Origin: a virus
DNA length: 21,452 bases
Strand: one strand, 5' to 3'
Virus record (IMG/VR): IMGVR_UViG_3300006921_000195
Span: 1-21,452 of that record
A model generated the notes under the pieces. That model saw nothing but the letters and a program-made list of their open reading frames with translations. It had not been told where the DNA came from and ran no database searches. This document shows, one piece after another, positions 1-6,951 of the stretch. A program made the translations under genes and the position numbers. The first letter of the stretch is position 1, and every line of letters begins with the position of its first letter.

Positions 1-1215
1 AAAACTGAATCGTTAGTTAGTAGAATGACATCATTTGCTGATATGATTCAAATTACACATTTAAAGCTTCAACAAGTTTTATCTCGTATGGTTCCCGATG
101 GTGTTTATTTGGACGCTGATGGTTTAGCAGAAGTTGATTTGGGTAATGGAACTAATTATAATCCGCAAGAAGCATTGAATATGTATTTCCAAACAGGTTC
201 TGTTATTGGTAGATCAATGACACAAGATGGTGAATTTAATAATGGGAAAGTACCAATACAAGAATTAAGAGCTGGTGCTGGTGGTTCAAAAATACAAAGC
301 TTAATACAATCTTATAATTATTATTTGCAAATGATGCGAGATGTTACAGGGTTGAATGAGGCAAGAGATGGTAGCACGCCAGATAGAAATGCACTAGTTG
401 GTTTACAAAAAATAGCTGCTGCTAATTCAAATACAGCTACAAGACATATATTACAAGCCGGTTTATATATTACTTTAAAAACTGCGGAAGCAATATCATT
501 AAGAATATCTGATATATTAGAGTTTTCAAATACTAAAAATTCTTTCATACAATCGTTAGGTAAAGTTGATGTTGCTACTCTTGCTGAAATTAAAGATTTA
601 CATATTCATGATTTTGGAATATTTTTGGAATTATCTCCAGACGAAGAAGAAAAACAATTGTTGGAAAATAACATACAAATGGCTATTACACAAAAGCAAA
701 TAGAATTAGAAGATGCTATTGATGTTAGAGAAATTAGAAATTTAAAATTAGCTAATCAGTTGTTGAAATTAAGAAGAAAGCAAAAGTTTGAAAAAGATAG
801 ACAAATCCAAATGGAAAATATCCAAGCACAGTCTCAAGCTAACGCTCAGTCAGCTCAAGCAGGGGCCGCCGCAGAAATACAAAAACAGCAAGGGATTGCT
901 GAAACAAAAGTACAAATTGCACAAGCACAATCGCAATTTGATATTGCAAAACTTGAAAGAGAAGCACAAATTAAAAAAGAACTAATGGAGTTTGAGTTTC
1001 AGCTTAATATGAAGCTTAAAGAGCAGGACAATCAGGTGATTAACAATAAAGAGAAGTATAAAGAAGATCGTAAAGATAAAAGAACAAAAATACAAGCTTC
1101 ACAACAAAGTGAACTTATAGACCAGAGAAAATCTGGAAAACCACCAAAAAACTTTGAATCCGCTGGGTTTGATAACTTAGGTGGATTTGGATTAGAACAA
1201 TTTGATCCAAGATAA
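1..1215 (+). CDS. Portal protein, C-terminal part (5' end outside window)
   Basis: The frame is open from base 1 (eight codons before the Met at 25), so this is the C-terminal 404 residues of a longer protein. In a tailed phage the portal dodecamer sits at one capsid vertex and passes DNA during packaging and ejection. Numbering from the Met at 25, residues 1-200 hold a portal-like core with the stretch DVTGLNEARDGSTPDRNALV (about residues 106-125). After that comes a long charged tail (about 205-350), rich in Gln, Ala, Lys and Glu, that reads as continuous coiled coil, then a Gly/Phe-rich end (GGFGLEQFDPR). The scaffold-like and capsid genes follow directly, the usual portal position. Portal identity is by recognition of the conserved stretch plus synteny; I see no catalytic motif. 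The coiled-coil tail resembles SPFH/stomatin-type helices only in composition. Confidence 0.8.
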   Translation, partial: KTESLVSRMTSFADMIQITHLKLQQVLSRMVPDGVYLDADGLAEVDLGNGTNYNPQEALNMYFQTGSVIGRSMTQDGEFNNGKVPIQELRAGAGGSKIQSLIQSYNYYLQMMRDVTGLNEARDGSTPDRNALVGLQKIAAANSNTATRHILQAGLYITLKTAEAISLRISDILEFSNTKNSFIQSLGKVDVATLAEIKDLHIHDFGIFLELSPDEEEKQLLENNIQMAITQKQIELEDAIDVREIRNLKLANQLLKLRRKQKFEKDRQIQMENIQAQSQANAQSAQAGAAAEIQKQQGIAETKVQIAQAQSQFDIAKLEREAQIKKELMEFEFQLNMKLKEQDNQVINNKEKYKEDRKDKRTKIQASQQSELIDQRKSGKPPKNFESAGFDNLGGFGLEQFDPR

Positions 1216-1238
1216 TACTTAAACAATTATATTTTATT

Positions 1239-2474
1239 ATGTCAGAAAACATCAAAGCAGAAGCTTTAGACATCGAAGAAAAGTCTATTGCTGAAAAAGA
1301 AGCAGAGGTACAAAAGCTATCAACTAACGAAGATGGCGATTACACTGTGGATTTAGGAAAAATTAATCAATCAAAAGAAGAAACAGATGCCGTTCAAAAA
1401 CAAAGCCCAGAAGATGGCGTGTTACGCGGAAGCAGCGAAGATGAAAAAAATGGGGAAGAAGCCAAAGTGGAACTGCAAGAAGTACAGCAAGAAAAAGTAG
1501 AAGAGCCTGTACTGGAAGAAATTATTGAAAATGAAAAAAATAATACTGAAGAGGAAGGAGTGGATGGAAGCGTTAAAGCTCCCGACGCCACACCGGAACC
1601 TGAAGAAGTATTACAGGAAGAAAAAACACAAGAACCAGAAGTAAACTTACCAGAAAATATACAAGATCTGGTAAAATTTATGGAAGAAACTGGTGGAACT
1701 CTTGAAGATTACGTTAGACTTAGCGCTGACTATTCAAATGTAGATGAAAATACATTATTAAGAGAATACTATAAACAAACTAAGCCTCATTTGAGTTATG
1801 ATGAAGTGTCGTTTTTATTAGACGATAAATTTTCATTTGACGCAGAAATCGATGAGGAAAGAGATATTAAAAGAAAAAAACTTGCTCTCAAAGAGGAAGT
1901 CGCAAATGCCAATAAGTTTTTAAACGAAACTAAGGAAAAGTACTATAAGGAAGTCAAGTTGGGTTCCAGATTAGCTCCTGAACAGCAAAAAGCTATTGAA
2001 TTTTTTGACAGATACAATAAAGAGCAACAATCAGCTGAAGAATTATTAAAGCAGCAAACAAAACATTTTCAACAAGAAACTAGTAAAGTTTTTAGCGAAG
2101 AATTTAAAGGTTTTAATTTCAACGTAGGAGACAAGAAATACCGTTTCAATGTAAAAGATGTTAATAAAGTAAAAGAAACTCAGAGTGATTTATTGAATGT
2201 TTTCAATAGATATGTTGGTGACAATAAAATGTTACAGGACGCCGGGGGTTACCATAAAGCTTTATTTGCCGCTTCTAATCCTGACAAAATAGCTAACCAT
2301 TTTTATGAACAAGGTAAAGCAGATGCAATCAAACAAATGAGTGCCGAAGCTAAAAACATTAATATGGATCCTAGAAAAACTTCTAGCGGATATGTTGATG
2401 CTGGTGGATTAAAAGTAAAAGCTATTTCTGGGGATGATAATTCTAAGCTAAAATTTAAACTTAAGAATTATTAA
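1239..2474 (+). CDS. Acidic scaffold-like capsid assembly protein
   Basis: A 411-residue protein between portal and capsid genes, the normal place for a scaffolding protein, which templates the procapsid and then leaves. Residues 1-135 are low-complexity and strongly acidic (runs of Glu with Pro, Val and Gln), probably disordered. About residues 137-160 carry a conserved-looking helix beginning PENIQDLVKFMEETGGTLED. Residues 205-290 are helical and charged (KRKKLALKEEVANANKFLNE onward), consistent with a coiled coil. The C-terminal third is basic to neutral, ending in KLKFKLKNY, and could be the capsid-binding end, as in other scaffolds. No protease motif is visible. The leader is TTATATTTTATT with no Shine-Dalgarno. 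The scaffold role is inferred from position and composition; an internal head protein is the main alternative. Confidence 0.65.
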   Translation: MSENIKAEALDIEEKSIAEKEAEVQKLSTNEDGDYTVDLGKINQSKEETDAVQKQSPEDGVLRGSSEDEKNGEEAKVELQEVQQEKVEEPVLEEIIENEKNNTEEEGVDGSVKAPDATPEPEEVLQEEKTQEPEVNLPENIQDLVKFMEETGGTLEDYVRLSADYSNVDENTLLREYYKQTKPHLSYDEVSFLLDDKFSFDAEIDEERDIKRKKLALKEEVANANKFLNETKEKYYKEVKLGSRLAPEQQKAIEFFDRYNKEQQSAEELLKQQTKHFQQETSKVFSEEFKGFNFNVGDKKYRFNVKDVNKVKETQSDLLNVFNRYVGDNKMLQDAGGYHKALFAASNPDKIANHFYEQGKADAIKQMSAEAKNINMDPRKTSSGYVDAGGLKVKAISGDDNSKLKFKLKNY

Positions 2475-2493
2475 TTAAAAACTATTTTAAAAA

Positions 2494-3918
2494 ATGGCAA
2501 CAAACGCATCATTTGCTGGCCCATTGGCTGGCAGCATTTTAACTCCTTCGGCATCGAAGATGACTACACTAGGGAGTTACTTAGACATCCAAAATGACGG
2601 ATGGGCTAAACAATATCTACCTGAGCTTTACGAAAGTGAAGTACAGAGATACGGGAACAGAACTATTTCTGGATTCCTTTCACAAATTAGTGCAGAAATG
2701 CCTATGTCTTCTGATCAAGTAATTTGGTCTGAGCAAGGTAGACTACACTTATCTTACAACGGTGAGATTAATCCTGTTACAGGTGCAATCGACGCTATTA
2801 CTGGTATTGACTCTGGAGCTTCTGAAACACACGCGATCAGAAAAGGAGCAACATTAGTATGTGAGGTAAACAGTATTGTATTTAAAGCTTTCGTTAAAGT
2901 TGGAGTTGAAACAGCTAACAACGCTTTAACAATTAAGCCTTACGGTGCTGAAAACGTTGATGACCTAGCGGGAATCGCGACTACAGACAATCAAGCAATC
3001 AAATTTTTCGTATACGGTTCTGAATTCAAAAAAGGAACTGCTAGTATGACTGAATCTGTTGAGCCTGGTTTCAAAACTTTCACTAACAAGCCAATGATTA
3101 TCAAAGATCACTTTGAAATCAACGGATCTGACACTGCTCAAATCGGGTGGGTACAAGTAAGTGGTGAAGGCGGAGAGTCTGGATACTTATGGTACTTAAA
3201 ATCTTCTGCTGATACAAAAGCAAGATTTGATGACTATTTAGAAATGATTGCAATTGAATCAGAAAAATCTCATTCAAGTGCAGACGCTGATATTCCTGAA
3301 GGTTCTGAAGGTTTACTAGCTGCTATCGGATCTAGAGGTATCGTAGCGACAAACCAATTTGACTCAGCTACTCCAGCTGCTGATAAGCTTCCTGAGTTTG
3401 ATCTTTTATTAAAAGAATTAGACAAGCAAGGAGCTATCGAAGAAAATATGTTATTCTTAGATAGAGATGCAAATCTTTACATAGATGACTTATTAGCTGG
3501 TTTATCATCTGGAGCACAAGGTGGAACTGCTTACGGAGTATTTAACAACTCTGAAGATATGGCATTAAACCTTGGATTCACAGGATTCAGAAGAGGTTCT
3601 TATGACTTCTACAAAACTGACTGGAAATATCTTAACGATAAATCTACAAGAGGTTCTGTAGGATCATTAAAAGGACTTTTAGTTCCTGCTGGAACATCTT
3701 CAGTATATGACCAAAACTTAGGAAGCAATGTTAGAAGACCTTTCTTACACGTAAGATATAGAGCTTCTCAAGCTGACGATAGAAAATTAAAATCTTGGGT
3801 TACTGGTTCAGTAGGTGGAGCATCTACAATCGGTGATGACAAAATGGAGATTCACTATCTTTCAGAAAGATGTTTAGTAGTACAAGCTGCTAACAACTTC
3901 ATGAGATTTGACTCATAA
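2494..3918 (+). CDS. Major capsid protein
   Basis: A 474-residue shell-forming protein. The N-terminus (FAGPLAGSILTPSASKMTTL) and the following stretch (residues about 45-85, including YGNRTISGFLSQ and EMPMSSDQVIWSEQGRLHLS) match what I recognise as the capsid protein of uncultured marine phages and their relatives. An HK97 fold is expected for the family but cannot be shown by eye. Position after portal and scaffold agrees. Codon choice differs from the neighbours: of 23 Asn codons I count 17 AAC and 6 AAT, whereas nearby tail genes use mostly AAT, a sign of very high expression. There is no obvious cleaved N-terminal delta domain; the scaffold is a separate gene. A hairpin follows 15 bases after the stop and may set the capsid/downstream expression ratio. 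Confidence 0.85.
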   Translation: MATNASFAGPLAGSILTPSASKMTTLGSYLDIQNDGWAKQYLPELYESEVQRYGNRTISGFLSQISAEMPMSSDQVIWSEQGRLHLSYNGEINPVTGAIDAITGIDSGASETHAIRKGATLVCEVNSIVFKAFVKVGVETANNALTIKPYGAENVDDLAGIATTDNQAIKFFVYGSEFKKGTASMTESVEPGFKTFTNKPMIIKDHFEINGSDTAQIGWVQVSGEGGESGYLWYLKSSADTKARFDDYLEMIAIESEKSHSSADADIPEGSEGLLAAIGSRGIVATNQFDSATPAADKLPEFDLLLKELDKQGAIEENMLFLDRDANLYIDDLLAGLSSGAQGGTAYGVFNNSEDMALNLGFTGFRRGSYDFYKTDWKYLNDKSTRGSVGSLKGLLVPAGTSSVYDQNLGSNVRRPFLHVRYRASQADDRKLKSWVTGSVGGASTIGDDKMEIHYLSERCLVVQAANNFMRFDS

Positions 3919-3933
3919 ATTTGACGTAAAGTT

Positions 3934-3958
3934 TATCCCCACGGTAATAGTGGGGGTA
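3934..3958 (+). terminator. Hairpin after capsid gene, probable terminator or attenuator
   Basis: A nine-pair stem TATCCCCAC / GTGGGGGTA (one G-U pair) with a seven-base loop GGTAATA, starting 15 bases after the capsid stop codon. It is followed by the U-rich tract CTCTTTGCTTTTATT. The GC-rich stem stands out in an AT-rich genome. The U tract is interrupted, so partial termination (or mRNA 3'-end stabilisation) is more likely than full termination. It would let capsid mRNA exceed tail mRNA. Confidence 0.65.
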
Positions 3959-3992
3959 CTCTTTGCTTTTATTAATTATATTATATTATATC

Positions 3993-4748
3993 ATGACAAA
4001 AATTAAAGAAAAAACAAAAGAAGTTAAACCTAAATGGGAAATAAAGGATAAAATATATGAACTGTGCATAAATGAAACGCCAATAGTTTATATGGTAAAA
4101 TCCAGAGGTATATTATGGTTTGACGAAGAAAAAGGATACGAAAGAGAAATTAAATACTGTGAAAATCAAAAAACAGTATTTGTAGATGAAATGAAAGGAC
4201 CGCAAAGATTATCACATATTATTTTCAGAGATGGTAATTTATACGTTCCAAAAGAAAAACAAATTTTACAAAAGTTTTTATCTATGCACCCTGATTTAGG
4301 GAATAGATTTATAGAACACAACCCTGTTAAAATAGCCGAAGACGATCTTGATTTTATTGAATTAGAAATTAGTGCATTAACAACAGCGCAAGGCGTAGAT
4401 GTTGATCACGCTGAAGCAATATTAAGAACAGAATTGGGCGACAAGGTATCTACGATGACTTCTAAGGAGCTTAAAAGAGATTTATTACTATTTGCTCGTA
4501 ACAACCCGGAATTATTCTTAGAACTTGCAAATGATGAAAACATAAATATTAGAAATGTTGGTATAAAAGCAGCAGAAAGAAATATTATTGTTTTATCAAA
4601 TGACCAAAGAACATTTACTTGGGCATCGACAGGAAGAAAACTTATAACAGTTCCATTTGATGAAAATCCGTATTCAGCTTTAGCTGCGTGGTTTAAAACA
4701 GATGAAGGTGTTGAAGTTTATCAAACTATTGAAAAAAAATTAAAATAA
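3993..4748 (+). CDS. Uncharacterised virion-block protein
   Basis: 251 residues from ATG 3993. A TTG ten codons upstream would add a hydrophobic MLLLIILYYI that is simply the translated AT-rich leader, so I reject that start. I do not recognise a named family. About residues 30-100 look like a small beta-rich unit (IVYMVKSRGILWFDEEKGYE, then a CENQKTVFVDE stretch and LYVPKEKQILQKFL). About residues 115-185 are helical and acidic, and the end (FTWASTGRKLITVPFDENPY) is again beta-like with a basic C-terminus. It sits between capsid and connector genes with a hairpin on each side, so its expression may be set apart from both. A head-completion, neck or capsid-decoration role is possible from position only. 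Confidence 0.7.
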   Translation: MTKIKEKTKEVKPKWEIKDKIYELCINETPIVYMVKSRGILWFDEEKGYEREIKYCENQKTVFVDEMKGPQRLSHIIFRDGNLYVPKEKQILQKFLSMHPDLGNRFIEHNPVKIAEDDLDFIELEISALTTAQGVDVDHAEAILRTELGDKVSTMTSKELKRDLLLFARNNPELFLELANDENINIRNVGIKAAERNIIVLSNDQRTFTWASTGRKLITVPFDENPYSALAAWFKTDEGVEVYQTIEKKLK

Positions 4749-4754
4749 AATGCT

Positions 4755-4794
4755 TATAGTGGTTAGGCCGCAAGTAAGCGGCTTAATCATTATA
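4755..4794 (+). other. Long intergenic RNA hairpin
   Basis: The gap between the unknown gene and the connector gene folds into a stem of 17 consecutive pairs, three of them G-U (TATAGTGGTTAGGCCGC with GCGGCTTAATCATTATA), around a six-base loop AAGTAA. No U tract follows on the + strand (TAAAAAAATATT leads straight into the next start codon), so it does not look like a standard intrinsic terminator for these genes. A processing site or a 3' stabiliser of the upstream mRNA fits better. The T-rich flank lies on the opposite strand, so it could terminate antisense transcription. Confidence 0.55.
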
Positions 4795-4806
4795 TAAAAA
4801 AATATT

Positions 4807-5805
4807 ATGGCAATATCAGTTGATACAACATATAAAACAGTATTATCAATACTAAATAAAGAATCAAGAGGTTTTTTAACGCCAGATGAATTTAATAAAA
4901 TAGGTTCACAGGTCCAACTTGATATATTAGAAAAAAACTTTTATGACTACAATAGAGCAGTTGTAAAAAGTAATTTAAATCGTTCTGTATCAGAATACGG
5001 TGATATTCCATCAAATATTAAAGAAAAAATAGATATTTTATCTAAAGAAGCAAATTTATTAATGTATGGTATTAACGGAATAAAAGTTGGTACAAATGTA
5101 AGGACTAGAACAACAACTACGGGTGTTAGTATTCCTACACAAGTTACAGCCGGTACATATTCAAATTTAGCCACAACTTCAAATGGTAGTGGCACAGGTT
5201 TAAAAGTTACTGTTGTAGCCACCGCAAATAATTTTGTTTCAATAACAGTTACAGAAGCGGGATCAGGTTATGCAGCGGGCGATGTAATTACTATTGCCCA
5301 AGCGTTAATGACAGGCGCAAATAATCCTTATACGTTTCCAATAGAAAGCACTGATTTAGTAAGTGGCAACTTTATATTACCTACAGATATATATAAAGTA
5401 ATTAATCTTTCAAGATTAAATAGAACAGTAAATTTTGATGAAATAAATAAATCAGAATTTACTTATGTTAATTCTTCTAAATTAACAGCCCCATCCAAAA
5501 CTTATCCTGTTTATTATAGAGATCATCAAAGTATTAAAGTAAGTCCTATGAGTTTAGTTGGTGAGAATATTACTTTTGACTATATAAAAATACCAGCGGA
5601 ACCAGTATGGGGAGGTGCTACAGATGCTTATGGGGCTATTACATACACCGCTTCGGCATCTACTGATTTTGACTTGCATATTTCTGATAGAGTTCAATTA
5701 ATTATTGGAATTTTAAAATATGCTGGGGTTGTAATCAGTGACCCACAAATAATTCAAGCTGCTAGTGCTGAAGCAAACTCACAAGTTCAATTAGAAAATT
5801 TATAA
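4807..5805 (+). CDS. Head-tail connector / ring-type virion protein with inserted repeat-type module
   Basis: 332 residues. The N-terminal 75 residues are helical (VDTTYKTVLSILNKESRGFL onward). The C-terminal part (about 180-332) starts with FILPTDIYKVINLSRLN and ends in a helix DLHISDRVQLIIGILKYAG plus a short tail. That layout suits a head-to-tail adaptor or tail-tube-base protein and fits its place right after the capsid region. Between them, about residues 113-166, lies a Gly/Ser/Thr-rich beta module (GTYSNLATTSNGSGTGLKV ... TVTEAGSGYAAGDVITI). It resembles a unit I know from many marine and cyanophage structural proteins and looks inserted into the adaptor core. It ends 3 bases before the next gene, so the two are probably co-translated. 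The exact place in the virion is inferred. Confidence 0.65.
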   Translation: MAISVDTTYKTVLSILNKESRGFLTPDEFNKIGSQVQLDILEKNFYDYNRAVVKSNLNRSVSEYGDIPSNIKEKIDILSKEANLLMYGINGIKVGTNVRTRTTTTGVSIPTQVTAGTYSNLATTSNGSGTGLKVTVVATANNFVSITVTEAGSGYAAGDVITIAQALMTGANNPYTFPIESTDLVSGNFILPTDIYKVINLSRLNRTVNFDEINKSEFTYVNSSKLTAPSKTYPVYYRDHQSIKVSPMSLVGENITFDYIKIPAEPVWGGATDAYGAITYTASASTDFDLHISDRVQLIIGILKYAGVVISDPQIIQAASAEANSQVQLENL

Positions 5806-5808
5806 TAA

Positions 5809-6948
5809 ATGGGATTAATTACAAAAACAAATCAATCGTATTACAATAAATCACAAGGGTTTGTTGGCACAGGTTCAGCTACAGGGTTTACTTTAACCAC
5901 AGCCGCTTTTGAATCAATTCCCACTAGTGTTGTTGTATTTGTAGATGGCAAAGAAATAAACACAAATAATTACAGTTATAGCTCCCCAACAGTAACCTTT
6001 TCGGGTAATGTAAGCAATGCAGATGTTCTTGCAAACAATGGCGCTCCGCTTGCTGGTAAAATTATAGAAATTAAACCAACTGGTTCATTAAATAAATTTG
6101 GGGATTACAGATATATATCTTTAAACGATGCTATAAACAACTACATGGTTGCATTTGTTGGTGATGGTAAATTAATACCTAGTGTAAAAAAATCAGATGT
6201 ATTATTCCATGCTAAAAGAGGGATACAAGAATTTAGTTACGATATAGCTAGAACAGAAAAAATACAAGAAATTGAAGTTGGCACTAGTTTATCTATACCA
6301 ATGCCACAAGATTATATCCATTATGTGAGAATATCTTTTATAGATGATACAGGTATTGAGCACATTGTTTATCCAGCCAGATATACATCTAAGCCATCAG
6401 AATCAATATTACAAGACGATGATTACAATTATTTATTTGATGTTGATGGTTCTTTATTAACTGGAACGCCTGTAACAGATGATAGATTTAAAACATTTGA
6501 TAATAGAAAAATATCAGGTAACTTTGCTGAAGAAGATATTAGTTATGATACCAGCATAGGATTACAAAAAATAACTTCTTATGGCGGTAGAAAAGGTTCA
6601 AATCCAGAAACTACACAAGAAAACGGCGTATTTATAATAGATGAATTAAATGGCAAAATAAGCTTTTCAAGTGAATTAGCTGGTCAAATAGTTACATTAA
6701 AGTACACATCAGATGGTTTAGGCACGGATGATGAAATGAAAATACATAAATTTGCAGAAGACGCAATATATAAATACATAACTTACGGTGTTGCTAGTTC
6801 AAGAGCAAACTTTCCTGAATACATTATAAATAGATTTAGAAAAGAAAAAAGAGCAGCAATAAGAAATGCTAAATTAAGATTATCTAGCCTTAAAATTGCT
6901 GAACTAGAACAAGTGATGAGAGGTAAATCAAAATTTATTAAACACTAA
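5809..6948 (+). CDS. Tail-tube-A-like / head-tail adaptor protein
   Basis: 379 residues. Residues 1-88 form a separate beta-rich N-terminal unit (GTGSATGFTLTTAAFESIPT, then VVVFVDGKEINTNNYSY) like the strand-rich caps found on phage tail-fibre and tail-tube proteins. The core (about 95-330) has the adaptor-type sequence LNDAINNYMVAFVGDGKLIP, then HAKRGIQEFSYDIARTEK and IPMPQDYIHYVRISFID, features I associate with T7 gp11-like tail tubular A proteins of marine phages. The end is a long basic helix (INRFRKEKRAAIRNAKLRLS). It would form a ring between portal and tail tube. Gaps of 3 bases on both sides place it in a translationally tight group with the connector and the large tail protein. The A-like role is inferred from pattern and synteny. 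Confidence 0.65.
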   Translation: MGLITKTNQSYYNKSQGFVGTGSATGFTLTTAAFESIPTSVVVFVDGKEINTNNYSYSSPTVTFSGNVSNADVLANNGAPLAGKIIEIKPTGSLNKFGDYRYISLNDAINNYMVAFVGDGKLIPSVKKSDVLFHAKRGIQEFSYDIARTEKIQEIEVGTSLSIPMPQDYIHYVRISFIDDTGIEHIVYPARYTSKPSESILQDDDYNYLFDVDGSLLTGTPVTDDRFKTFDNRKISGNFAEEDISYDTSIGLQKITSYGGRKGSNPETTQENGVFIIDELNGKISFSSELAGQIVTLKYTSDGLGTDDEMKIHKFAEDAIYKYITYGVASSRANFPEYIINRFRKEKRAAIRNAKLRLSSLKIAELEQVMRGKSKFIKH

Positions 6949-6951
6949 TAC

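Noticed and set aside
3963-3992. Upstream TTG start for the gene at 3993, adding a hydrophobic N-terminus
   Set aside because: The added residues are only the translated AT-rich leader; ATG 3993 has the same type of leader as the other genes in the block.
4750-4797. 15-residue mini-ORF running through the hairpin (starts MLIVVRPQVSG)
   Set aside because: Its sequence is dictated by the hairpin arms, it is very short, and the ATG overlaps the A-rich end of the previous gene; most likely chance.
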